Below are positions 18,352 to 27,974 of a DNA stretch of 64,000 bases, in pieces (within the stretch, counting starts at the first letter, position 1; every line of letters begins with the position of its first letter). Source of the stretch: Sulfurovum sp. AR (lineage in GTDB: Bacteria > Campylobacterota > Campylobacteria > Campylobacterales > Sulfurovaceae). Where the stretch lies: assembly GCF_000296775.1 (NCBI RefSeq), contig NZ_AJLE01000011.1, positions 46,610 through 110,609 on the forward strand. The letters are read 5' to 3'. The notes under the pieces were generated by a model. That model saw nothing but the letters and a program-made list of their open reading frames with translations. It was not told the origin of the DNA and did not search any database. A program made the position numbers and the translations under genes.

Positions 18352-20481
18352 TTATATCTTAAGTTTATAAATTTTACTGTAAGGTGAGGAGACCACTAGT
18401 TCAAAGAGATCTCTATCATACTTCTCCAACATAAACATTTGCACATACATAGAATTGAATGTCTCATGGTCCATGACCACAAACTGTCCATAGCTTTTCA
18501 TATAGACCACTACATATTCACCATCAGCATGATAGATCTGTGACTGTAGCTGTAATTTACCATCTTTTGTGTTTTGCGTGACAATAAATTGCTTCACATC
18601 TTTTTCTTGCTGACCTAACTTGATCACCCCTCTCTTTATATCAAACACAATGCCATTACTGAAAGTAAGTAACCCCTCTTTGTTACTTACCGCCTGTGTA
18701 GGATAAAAAGCGATCTTTCGTTCTTCTTTTCCTGTTGTCAAGTCCAAATTACCAAAAACAGCTACAGTAGGGAAAATCCTCATCATCCTGTATGGGAGAT
18801 AGAGATAGATATCTCTTGTTTTTTTAGGAAGTGTATATGTGCCGCTTTCTAATTCAGATAAAAGAAGGTTAGGATCCAGCTGATCTTCTTGTTTGTTTTT
18901 AAATAGTGTGTCTGCAATATTTTTATAACCTGAATCAACATAAGTTTCTACAGCCAAACGGCTTAAGTTTGCTGCTAACTCAGGAGAAGCTGTCTGCATG
19001 ATCTTCGATATGATGAAGTTGTCATTCTGATGTTTCCCTCCATCTATAATTGTATTTGTATTGGCATAAAACCAGATAGGATATCCGTAATCCCACCATG
19101 CCAAAGTATAGTCTTTATCGTTAACAATTTTATTTAATACATCAAGATCTTCAACTTCTGCTTTATTTAAAACCGTAGGCACTTTATATTCGATGATATG
19201 TGCAATATTCGGGTACAACATACTCGTAGTCAATATAGTCATTGCAGTTATGTAGATACTCTTTTTATCTGAAATTGTTGTAACAATGACATGAAACAGA
19301 TAAATAGCAGACATTGCCGCTATGGGTACGGCATACACAGTAAATCTAAGTCCGCCCCATAAAGCAAAAGCACCTATGCCTATAAGTGGTAGTGCTAAGA
19401 TAAATGCCCTGTGTCTTGCGACCAACACTATGTATCCCACAAAAGAAAGAATGACCCCAATTTGTGAACCTGAAATTCTATTTGCAAAAGTAGAAAATGG
19501 AATTTGGCCTGCTTCTCTAATGGTTTGCACTACCGAGTAAAAGTGCAAACCTTCACTCGACGTTCCCGTAGCAAGATAAGCCATTACTTTACGAAGTATT
19601 AATCCGAAGACATCTCCATAATACATAAACAAAATAAATAATATACTTGAGACAATCATCAATATTTTCTGTTCTATAGATAATTTTTTTAATATAAAGT
19701 ATAGGGTAATAAGTACAACTACTTTTGAAATGTAACTAAATGGGTCCACTAAAGGAAAGGGAATGAGGGCTATAAACACTAATATTAAAGATAGATACGT
19801 AGTATTATCATTACGATGATAAAAGATCATATACAAAGTATAAATGATCCCCATAGCATAAACTATAGATTGTCCAGCATCATACAAGAATGGATAAAGT
19901 GCTATTGCAACAGCTGCATATAATGCACTCCGTAAATTAAAATCCATTGTACTTTTCATTAAAAAATAAAGAATGAACATTGGAGCCATAGCTGAGAACA
20001 TATCGGTATCATAATAACCAATCATCGTACGATTATAGTAACTCCATGCGATTGAACCTAGCAGCGCAGCAAAAAATCCCCAAAGTGCTTGATTATACAG
20101 CCTTGCAATAAGTATAATAGGTATTACCACTAGACTAGATATTAATGCAGGCATATAAAGAATGACGGTTTCTAAGCTAAATGGTGTAATCTTTGCAAAA
20201 AGGACGGTAAAGAATATAATGCCATTAGCCCATATATCACGTATAAGTGGATTGGTTTTATGCATACCATAAAGGATATTCTGAACACTTGCCGCCCAAG
20301 TATATCCATCATTGGTGTTGATCATCAGTTGATTGTTCCAAAAAAAGTTTGGATTGTCTTGAAATTGATAGACCCAAATCATACGTATTGCAAAACTAAA
20401 TGCATATGCGACAATTATCATCCACAAAATCTCTTTAGTTCCATATCCATTTTTACTATTCATTCTATTATCAACCTTCAC
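18352..20481 (-). CDS. pglB: Oligosaccharyltransferase PglB (STT3 family)
   Basis: This 709-residue membrane enzyme transfers lipid-linked glycans to Asn in periplasmic proteins. About 11-13 hydrophobic helices occupy residues 18-430, followed by a periplasmic domain. Catalytic features are visible: an Asp in NTNDGY (Asp58), DTD at 158-160, Glu310 in TGTSSEG, and the signature WWDYG at 462-466 followed by DGGKHQ. It is the last gene of an eight-gene minus-strand glycan cluster. In Campylobacter the acceptor sequon is D/E-x-N-x-S/T; specificity here is untested. Confidence 0.95.
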   Translation of the reverse strand: MKVDNRMNSKNGYGTKEILWMIIVAYAFSFAIRMIWVYQFQDNPNFFWNNQLMINTNDGYTWAASVQNILYGMHKTNPLIRDIWANGIIFFTVLFAKITPFSLETVILYMPALISSLVVIPIILIARLYNQALWGFFAALLGSIAWSYYNRTMIGYYDTDMFSAMAPMFILYFLMKSTMDFNLRSALYAAVAIALYPFLYDAGQSIVYAMGIIYTLYMIFYHRNDNTTYLSLILVFIALIPFPLVDPFSYISKVVVLITLYFILKKLSIEQKILMIVSSILFILFMYYGDVFGLILRKVMAYLATGTSSEGLHFYSVVQTIREAGQIPFSTFANRISGSQIGVILSFVGYIVLVARHRAFILALPLIGIGAFALWGGLRFTVYAVPIAAMSAIYLFHVIVTTISDKKSIYITAMTILTTSMLYPNIAHIIEYKVPTVLNKAEVEDLDVLNKIVNDKDYTLAWWDYGYPIWFYANTNTIIDGGKHQNDNFIISKIMQTASPELAANLSRLAVETYVDSGYKNIADTLFKNKQEDQLDPNLLLSELESGTYTLPKKTRDIYLYLPYRMMRIFPTVAVFGNLDLTTGKEERKIAFYPTQAVSNKEGLLTFSNGIVFDIKRGVIKLGQQEKDVKQFIVTQNTKDGKLQLQSQIYHADGEYVVVYMKSYGQFVVMDHETFNSMYVQMFMLEKYDRDLFELVVSSPYSKIYKLKI

Positions 20482-20540
20482 AATTTTATCTTTGCATTAT
20501 ACATGATATCTATTTAATGTCGGTGAGAAAAAAGTTAGTA

Positions 20541-21290
20541 CTATCTCTTTTTAAATAAACCCAATATTTTAATTGGATACTTAAGCAATATCTTAAATAT
20601 ATTGGTTCTTATATTATTTTCTCTACATACTCTCAGTTGCTCTAAACTATTGATCCATATGCTGCTTAACGATGTACTAACCCCACCCACTCTCATTTTA
20701 ATAATAGGCTCTTTTAAATAGCTAAATGAAATCTTCCATGTATATAAAAATCTAGCCATAATATCAAAATCTGCTGCTATTTTATAATCTGTTTTAAATA
20801 ACCCATATTTATCATACACCCATCTTTTAACAAAAAATGTTGGATGCGCTGGGTATAGAGCATATTGAAATTTATTTGGGAAACCATTACCACTATCATA
20901 ATAACGTACAATATTCTCCAGATTATCAGCTTTAACATAGACCAAATCAGTAAATACACTATCTACTTCTTTCTCTTCAAATATTTTGACAATCTTCTCT
21001 ATTACAAATTCATCTATATAAAAATCATCACTATTCAGTATACCTACAACATCCCCAGTTGCTAATTTTATACCTTTATTCATAGCATCATAAAGTCCAT
21101 CATCTGCTTCTGAAATAAATTTAGTAATTTTATTTCCATAACTTTTTACAACCTCAACAGTTCCATCTGTACTAGCACCATCGACTATAATATATTCTAT
21201 ATTTTTATAAGTTTGATTCAAAACTGAATCTATAGCATCTTTAATAGTATCTTTATTATTCCATACAACTGTTATGATGGATATTTTCAA
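20541..21290 (-). CDS. Family 2 glycosyltransferase
   Basis: This 249-residue GT-A enzyme begins MKISIITVVWNNKDTIKDAI and has DGASTDGT, a DGLYDAMNKG segment and the metal-binding NSDD. The style is that of WcaA/WcaE-like transferases. It is probably cytosolic or membrane-associated, adding a sugar to the lipid-linked glycan. It lies 3 bases after the GT4 gene upstream and 59 bases before pglB. The sugar cannot be told from sequence. Confidence 0.92.
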   Translation of the reverse strand: MKISIITVVWNNKDTIKDAIDSVLNQTYKNIEYIIVDGASTDGTVEVVKSYGNKITKFISEADDGLYDAMNKGIKLATGDVVGILNSDDFYIDEFVIEKIVKIFEEKEVDSVFTDLVYVKADNLENIVRYYDSGNGFPNKFQYALYPAHPTFFVKRWVYDKYGLFKTDYKIAADFDIMARFLYTWKISFSYLKEPIIKMRVGGVSTSLSSIWINSLEQLRVCRENNIRTNIFKILLKYPIKILGLFKKR

Positions 21291-21293
21291 AAT

Positions 21294-22379
21294 CTAATCT
21301 CCAAACTTTTTACTCCAAACTTCCTGATAAAAACTATATGTTTCATCAAAACATTTATCCCAACTAAATTGTTTTGATTGCTCTAAACCTTTGTTAATTA
21401 AGTTATTTCTAAAATTATCATTTTCTAATTTCTTAATCTCTTTTATAAAATTATTTACTTTTATATCATCTACCAAAAGTCCAGCTTCTCCAGCAACCTC
21501 TGGGATAGAAGACATATTAGTACTAATAACTGGACATCCAGCTTTCATTGCCTCCACTATAGGTATCCCAAACCCTTCATAACTAGAGGGGTAAAGCAAA
21601 CACAAAGCATTATTGTATAGTATATTTAACTCATCTCCAGAAATACCTTGAAAATGGATTACTCGCTCACTTATATTTTTATTATACTCAGTTTGATGAA
21701 GTTCTTTTCCACCTACTACAACCAAATGATAACCTGGTAGTTCTTGTAATACATCTAAAACTATGTCAAAATTTTTGTATTTACTACGATCTCCAATATA
21801 TAAAAAATATTTTTGATCTTTTAAAACTTCAAAGTGTTTATTAAGATATTGTCTTGAATCACTTAAGGGTTGAAATTCATTTCCAACGCCGTTATATATA
21901 ACTTTGATTTTAGATTCTTCAATCTGAGGATAAAACTTGAGTAAATCTTGTTTTGTATTATTTGATACACAGATAATTCCATCACTATTTCTAATAGCAA
22001 ATCCTTTTTGCCATTTATGAATAAACTTTGCTAAAGCACTTCGAAAATATTCGTACGTGAAGTCATGAACAGTAGTAATATTAACAACATCATTTTGTAA
22101 ACAAATTCTATAATAGCTGCTATGAAAAATTGATTTTTCAGGTAGTTTGTTTACAAAAGGAAAATATCTCAAAATTTTTAAAGGTAAATTACTCTCTTTA
22201 TTTGTTTCTAATGCAAGTTCTTTACGAAAAATATTTTGATTATCTGATTCATAAAAGACACTAGTATCATGCTTTGTTAATAATCTTTTCATAAGCTCAT
22301 ACCAATATATAGATATACCACCAGCTTTTTGAAGAGAAAAAATTATATTATCATATACGATATTTATTTTCTTGTCCAT
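21294..22379 (-). CDS. Family 4 glycosyltransferase
   Basis: This GT-B enzyme of about 361 residues has a C-terminal GT4 domain with FLYIGDRSKYKN, LYPSSYEGFGIPIVEAM and GCPVISTNMSSIPEVAGEA, including the E-x7-E retaining motif. The ATG at 22379 (MDKKINIVYDN) overlaps the previous gene's end by 16 bases and fits the family start; the open frame continues to 22415 without support. Confidence 0.92.
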   Translation of the reverse strand: MDKKINIVYDNIIFSLQKAGGISIYWYELMKRLLTKHDTSVFYESDNQNIFRKELALETNKESNLPLKILRYFPFVNKLPEKSIFHSSYYRICLQNDVVNITTVHDFTYEYFRSALAKFIHKWQKGFAIRNSDGIICVSNNTKQDLLKFYPQIEESKIKVIYNGVGNEFQPLSDSRQYLNKHFEVLKDQKYFLYIGDRSKYKNFDIVLDVLQELPGYHLVVVGGKELHQTEYNKNISERVIHFQGISGDELNILYNNALCLLYPSSYEGFGIPIVEAMKAGCPVISTNMSSIPEVAGEAGLLVDDIKVNNFIKEIKKLENDNFRNNLINKGLEQSKQFSWDKCFDETYSFYQEVWSKKFGD

Positions 22380-24438
22380 ATAGTTTCTACTAAAACTTTT
22401 GCACTTTTTTCCCAATTAAAATGTTCCTTTACCTTAAAAACTAAATCTTTATCTATACGAACTTCATTATCTATAATCTCGTGTATTGTATTAACCCATG
22501 ATAAAACATCATAATCTTCCATAACAATCGCACCAAACTCTTTAAAATTTTTTACTGCTGAATTATTTTGTACTAGGGCTGGTGTTCCTTGTGATAAAGA
22601 TTCAATTATAGGGATACCAAATCCTTCCTCTTTTGAAGGGAATACCATTACTTGAGCTTGTTCATATAGCCAAGGTAAAGCCTCCAATTCAACGTTGCCT
22701 AAAATAATAATATCTTTTTTGTAACTAGACATATTTATCTTATGAAGTATATTGGTTGTGCACCAAGATTCTCCCCCTGTTAAGACTAGTTTTAAATCCT
22801 TATAATATTTATCTTTCAATAGGTCAAAAATATCTATTAAAAATTCAATATTTTTTCTAGGTTCTAATGACCCAACATTTAATATGTATTTTTTATTTTT
22901 CAAACCTGATATCACATGCTTATCATCATTCATTGTGTACCTTCTATCCAATCCATTTGGTAAGATCACAATATCAGATGCTTTAACATTCAAATATTTT
23001 ATAATCTCCTCTTTACTAAACTGTGATACTGTTGCGACATACATAGCCTTTTGAACTATTAATGGTAATAACTTATTTTTAAAACGTGCAAATACAGTTG
23101 TCTTATTACTATTTTTCCAACTATATAGATCATGAATGGTCACTATATATTTTCTTTTACTTAAAAGTATTGAAAAAGGTACTTCTGGTGCAGGGAAAAA
23201 AAATATATCATTTTTTTTCCCATAGAAAACTATAAATTCCATTACAATAAGTCTTAAAAAAGAATTGATTTTTCTCCACAAACTTTCTTTTCCTATTGAA
23301 GAAAAAACATTTTTAAAAGTAATCATTTTATTACCTATACTTTTTTCTAGTTCTTCATGTATATGGAATGCAAATACATAGACACCTGCACGAGTTGCTC
23401 CCTGAATACTCATATCATATATAAGTTTCGTATGAGTAGAATTTAATTTTTGAAATTTCATCAAAGAGATACGATTAGATACTGATGGCCCTACTATTTT
23501 TCTAATATAATTTTTCAATTGAAATTTAAGTGCAGCTTTTTTATAAAGACTTTTTGCTTCATTATCTGTAATAAATTGATTTTTTACTAAAGCTTGGTAT
23601 TGCTCTTTTAATGCTTTAGGATAGTTATTTCGATCAGATGAAATTCCACCGTGTAAAAAACAAGCAATATCAAATGGTATATGATAGAAAATAAAATTAT
23701 TTTTTTTGCTCTTAACCAAAAGTCATAATCACCTTGTACTTGATACTCACATGAAAATTTTCCAATTTGTTCAAAAACTTTTTTATGTGTAAATGCAGCC
23801 TGATGAGCGACACAATTATCTTTCAAAAAATCACACTCTTCTAAGTGTTTGTAAGGATGTCGGTAACCTAAATAGTTATGTTCTTCATCAATCATTTTTA
23901 CATATCCAAAAACTATATCATATTTTTGTTGGAACAAATAAGTACTTACTGTTTCTTGTAAAATAGACTTATCACAGAAACTATCCCCAGCATTCATAAA
24001 GTTGATCCATTCACCACTTACTAGCTCAAGACCCTTATTCATAGCATCATAAATTCCGCTATCTTTTTCACTCACCCAATAGTCAATTTTATCTTCATAT
24101 TTTTTGATTAAATCAACGGTTCTATCAGTTGACCCACCATCGATGATAATGTACTCAACATTATCATAGTTTTGATTTATTACACTCTGAATTGTTTGTT
24201 CTAAATATTTTTCTCCATTATATACAACTGTAATAATGCTAATTAGTGGTTTATTATCAAAAGTTTTTTTTAAATAGCCTTTTGTACGAAGACCACCTTC
24301 ACCATTTCGACTTTCACCTTCGGGCAAAAAGAGGAGTGTTTCGAATTTATCTTCAGGTTTTGCTACTAATAAAGAATTTTCATTTGTCAATAGTTGTGTT
24401 GTACTATACTTCTTATCTAGACAAATTGTTTTAGTCAT
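22364..24438 (-). CDS. GT2-GT4 glycosyltransferase gene split by a -1 frameshift at an A8 run
   Basis: Two overlapping frames together look like one gene of about 690 codons. Frame one starts at 24438 and encodes a GT2 domain (SIITVVYNGEKYLEQTIQSV, DGGSTDRT, SGIYDAMNKG) up to GDYDFWLRAKK. There it drifts into a 30-residue unrelated tail and stops at 23608. Frame two, whose only upstream start is a TTG inside the GT2, continues the GT2 C-terminus (NNFIFYHIPFDIACFLHGGI) and then a complete GT4 domain (LIYDMSIQGATRAG, VFPSKEEGFGIPIIESLSQG) to 22364. The join is an eight-A run (23700-23707) that reads A AAA AAA in phase, a classical -1 slippery heptamer. Nine As would restore one frame. It could be phase variation, programmed frameshifting, transcriptional slippage, or a sequencing error. 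Confidence 0.85.
23700..23707 (-). repeat. Homopolymeric A8 tract, slippery site
   Basis: Eight consecutive As on the coding (minus) strand read GC-A-AAA-AAA-A in the GT2 frame. A shift of -1, or one added A, joins the GT2 and GT4 frames. Simple tracts in glycosyltransferase genes are common phase-variation switches in Campylobacterota, although those usually use G runs. Confidence 0.7.
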
Positions 24439-25672
24439 TTAATATCTCTTGATACAATTTAATATATTTTTTCGCAACCAGACTACTGTCAAATTCCTTT
24501 AAAACTTTTTCTCTTGCATTTTGACAAAGCTCACTATAATTTGAAGCATTTAAAACCCATTCTATTCCACATGCTAAATCATCTGTTTCAAAAGGTTTGA
24601 CTAAATATCCAGTTTGTTGATGTACTACCATATCACTATTACCGCCAATATCAAAGCTAACTACAGGTGTAGCACATGCCAAACTTTCCAAGATTGCATT
24701 TGACAGATTCTCTTGCAAACTGGGCACCACCATTAGATCCACAGCACTATAAAGTGTCACTAAGCTTACATCATCGTGTAAATTACCTAAATAGTGTGTT
24801 TTAAATCCAAAGTCGGATGCCTTTTGCGGTTGGCTGCTGCCAAAGACAACAAATTCTATGTCTTTGAATGTAAGCTGATTCAGTGCTTGGCTTAACTCTT
24901 TAAATCCTTTTCGTGGGTCGCTTGTAGCGCCCATAGCCCCGAAAAGAACAAGTTTTTTATCCTTTGGTAAATTCCATAGTTCTCTTGCTTTTACTTTATT
25001 AAAAGGGTTAAATATATTTGTATCTATAGGATTCGGCAGATTAACATGCCGTTTGTCTTTTAATAAACTACTTCTTTGTGCATAAGTGTGTAGCCACTTA
25101 CTTAACCCAACTATTGTCATGTTATCTATTTGAGAAAAGGTTTTTTGTTTTCGATTAAATATTTTTCTACTTAAATCATTGTTTTTATTACTTCCAAGAA
25201 CTTTACAATTACCACACTCTTTTTCATAGCCCCCGCATCCCTCATCATAGTGACAACCACCTGTAAAAGGCCACATATCATGTAAAGACCAAACTATAGG
25301 TACTTTTATACATTTCAAGTCCTCTATCTTAACCATCCCCTCATTTATCCAATTTAAATGAACTATATCAGGATCTATCTCATTAATAAGATCTACAATA
25401 TCACTAAAACCAAGCCAAGCTGAGCTAAAAAGGGTTTTCGTGCGTTCTTTATAAAGCTTAACAGGGATATTGTCAATAAATGGTCGAAGTTTATTTAAAT
25501 TTTTTTGTACTTTTGTGCTACTAGTTGTCAATACGGTAAAATCATCACTGCTTTTATTTTGCACCAACATCTGACTATCTATATTTTGAGCCAAAAGAGC
25601 CTTATGTAGCCTATAAGCTGCTCTTGCTGCTCCACCTTTTATGTCATATGTATTCACTATTAGGATTTTCAT
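24431..25672 (-). CDS. Family 4 glycosyltransferase (WcaC-like)
   Basis: This 413-residue GT-B enzyme starts MKILIVNTYDIKGGAARAAY, typical of GT4 proteins in capsule and glycan clusters. It carries WSLHDMWPFTGGCHY near the N-terminal domain and VPSLQENLSNAILESLACAT in the nucleotide-sugar site. It overlaps its neighbours by 8 and 4 bases, so the genes are translationally coupled. A CxxxC-rich insert (CGGYEKECGNC) is a family feature. Confidence 0.93.
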   Translation of the reverse strand: MKILIVNTYDIKGGAARAAYRLHKALLAQNIDSQMLVQNKSSDDFTVLTTSSTKVQKNLNKLRPFIDNIPVKLYKERTKTLFSSAWLGFSDIVDLINEIDPDIVHLNWINEGMVKIEDLKCIKVPIVWSLHDMWPFTGGCHYDEGCGGYEKECGNCKVLGSNKNNDLSRKIFNRKQKTFSQIDNMTIVGLSKWLHTYAQRSSLLKDKRHVNLPNPIDTNIFNPFNKVKARELWNLPKDKKLVLFGAMGATSDPRKGFKELSQALNQLTFKDIEFVVFGSSQPQKASDFGFKTHYLGNLHDDVSLVTLYSAVDLMVVPSLQENLSNAILESLACATPVVSFDIGGNSDMVVHQQTGYLVKPFETDDLACGIEWVLNASNYSELCQNAREKVLKEFDSSLVAKKYIKLYQEILND

Positions 25673-26820
25673 CTTTTCATTTCTTCTAGTTTTTCTAAAT
25701 ATATTTTTAAATGTTTATCTATCTCGTCTACATTTAATTCAAATTGTTCACTTTCATTTTGGAGAATTTCAGTACTTATTTCACCTTCTTGTAAAGAGAT
25801 ATATCTACTTTCATAGAATCTATCTTTGTCTATATCTTTTAAAAACCCATAAATTTTTCCTTTTTTAGGTTCTGTATAATCAAGTATATAGTTTTTAGCA
25901 CTTGCTATAGTCTGTAATACTATGGAATGAAACCTCATGCCGATATTAAAATAGGCATTTTGATATACCTCTATAGTCTCTTTAAGTGTTAAATTTGGAT
26001 TTTGTACTTTTATGTTTTCACATTTTAGATCCATAGCGATACTATTTAAAAAAACTCTATCATCATTGCCAATATGAAAATAATGCATAGGTATGAGGCG
26101 TATATCTTTATCTGTATACTTAAGTGCTACATTTTTAATAAATCTTTTCAACTCTTCATTGATGTTTTTAGAATCATTTTGCTTATTATATTCAATTGGA
26201 AACTCTCTTAGATTAATAGCTATATAGTCTTGTTGTGTAGGAGTATTTTCCTTATTAAACTGCAAAACACATTCAACGGCTGGATCATAACTTATATTTA
26301 CGGCACTTTCATCAAAATACCTATTAAACTCTTTGTAAATCTCTTGCAGATTTTCTTTTGACTTACTATCTCTTAAAATAACAATATCGCTATGCTGTAC
26401 TATTTCTAAAACTGACTTACGGTATTTTTTATGAAAAAGCGGTCCGACCCCACATCCTAGAAGTGCAGTTTTTTTACCTAATTTTCGTGCTTTTTTAAAA
26501 GCATACTCAACCATAAAAAGCTCACTTATGTCCATCAAAGGACCACCCCCCATAGCTACTACATCTGACTGTTTTATAACATGTATTAACTCTTTTGAAT
26601 CTTTAGAATTAAAAATCTCTATCTTAAAATCTTTTTTTGTGAGCTCTTTATAAAAACTAAAATCTTCATTGGTAGTTCTCTCGCTGAAAAATGGGTACAA
26701 GCTTCCAAGATTTATTTCAAAGTCATCATATACTTTTGCAAAAAAAGAAAAAAGCCCAGCAAGTATAGCTCTATCTCCTATGGTTTCGGTTCCATACCAT
26801 CCTATAATTGTTATTTTCAT
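25669..26820 (-). CDS. Polysaccharide pyruvyl transferase family protein
   Basis: This 383-residue protein matches the pyruvyltransferase family (CsaB/WcaK-like). It has the N-terminal MKITIIGWYGTETIGDRAIL, then MGGGPLMDI, and a C-terminal region with MRFHSIVLQTIASAKNYILDY. Members add ketal pyruvate to a glycan sugar. The start at 26820 is set by a TAATG overlap with the radical SAM gene. It suggests an acidic sugar in the glycan. Confidence 0.87.
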   Translation of the reverse strand: MKITIIGWYGTETIGDRAILAGLFSFFAKVYDDFEINLGSLYPFFSERTTNEDFSFYKELTKKDFKIEIFNSKDSKELIHVIKQSDVVAMGGGPLMDISELFMVEYAFKKARKLGKKTALLGCGVGPLFHKKYRKSVLEIVQHSDIVILRDSKSKENLQEIYKEFNRYFDESAVNISYDPAVECVLQFNKENTPTQQDYIAINLREFPIEYNKQNDSKNINEELKRFIKNVALKYTDKDIRLIPMHYFHIGNDDRVFLNSIAMDLKCENIKVQNPNLTLKETIEVYQNAYFNIGMRFHSIVLQTIASAKNYILDYTEPKKGKIYGFLKDIDKDRFYESRYISLQEGEISTEILQNESEQFELNVDEIDKHLKIYLEKLEEMKR

Positions 26821-27974
26821 TACATGAACCTCAACTTCCATTGATACAATTTCATAGCATATCTATCTTTAAATGTATTACTCAAAAACTTCCATGCATG
26901 TTTGAACTCTGGTTGTCCACTATAGTCATGAATACATCCATCACAGCTATTTTTGATAATACTTTTCCGATACTCGATATTTTTATCATCAAAAAAGATC
27001 TTTTTACCTTTTTCTTTTCGCAAACTCCCAAGACTGTCACTTGCTACGGCACAATAGTAAATTTCACCTCTACTATCAAGGGTGATTCCCTCATCTTTCC
27101 AAATACATCCAAGTATTCTTTTTGGATTTTTAGAGTTAAGCCAACTAAAAATAGAATAGTATTTAAATCGATCCTCCAGCACTTTTGTTTGCGATATCTT
27201 GTAGTGAAAAAACTCTTTTGCGCTTTGTCGAAGTGGGCTATAGATAACAGAATATTGATCTCTTAACTTATCACTCTCTATTCTTTTATTGTCAATTCCT
27301 AGACGATATTTGATATTGTAATTTTTGTTTTTTGCATAAGTGTCTAATTCAATAAGATAATCAATATTTTGATTAACGATAGTACATCCAATGTCATAAC
27401 TGTCACAGTATTTTGACTGATTAGCGATGATTTCATCTATCGTTGAAATAGTTTTTTCAAATACATTTGGCTTGCCTCTGACTACGTTATGAATCTCACC
27501 CACCCCATCAAGAGATATAGATACATGAAAAAAAACACCCTTTTCACAACACATTTTATAGATCACTGCAAGTGATTTTAAAAGTGGTTTTTGACTAAAC
27601 CCGTGTGAGATAATATTGAGCGATTTGATCTTAGGAAGTGATAAAATCTCTTTCGCATACTCAGGAAGATTAGCTACCAAAGATGGCTCTCCACCATTGA
27701 TTCCCACTGATTCTACCTCTTTGAAAACATCATCTTTCATAAACTCTGCAAATTCTTCGACAGTCGCTTCACCACTGTGATCCATCTGCCAGATATTACA
27801 CATCACACATCTGGCATTACAGTTATAGGTAATAGGCAATTGTATAACTTTAGGATATTTTTTCTTACTTCCATCAATTTTAGTCAAAGATGAAGTATAT
27901 AGAAATCTTGATGCTTTTACTATGAAAAAAAGTTTTTTGTTTTTCTTTAGCAATTCTTTTAGTTTATTTTTCAT
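26820..27974 (-). CDS. Radical SAM protein with SPASM-like C-terminus
   Basis: This 384-residue protein has the [4Fe-4S] motif Cys52-x3-Cys56-x2-Cys59 in YNCNARCVMCNIWQMD. A GGEP motif (NGGEPSL) follows, and a C-terminal Cys cluster (GCIWKDEGITLDSRGEIYYC, then CDGCIHD) resembles SPASM. Such enzymes modify sugars, lipids or peptides by radical chemistry. Lying inside a glycan cluster, it may modify a sugar or carrier; the substrate is unknown. It overlaps the flippase gene by 11 bases. Confidence 0.9.
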   Translation of the reverse strand: MKNKLKELLKKNKKLFFIVKASRFLYTSSLTKIDGSKKKYPKVIQLPITYNCNARCVMCNIWQMDHSGEATVEEFAEFMKDDVFKEVESVGINGGEPSLVANLPEYAKEILSLPKIKSLNIISHGFSQKPLLKSLAVIYKMCCEKGVFFHVSISLDGVGEIHNVVRGKPNVFEKTISTIDEIIANQSKYCDSYDIGCTIVNQNIDYLIELDTYAKNKNYNIKYRLGIDNKRIESDKLRDQYSVIYSPLRQSAKEFFHYKISQTKVLEDRFKYYSIFSWLNSKNPKRILGCIWKDEGITLDSRGEIYYCAVASDSLGSLRKEKGKKIFFDDKNIEYRKSIIKNSCDGCIHDYSGQPEFKHAWKFLSNTFKDRYAMKLYQWKLRFM

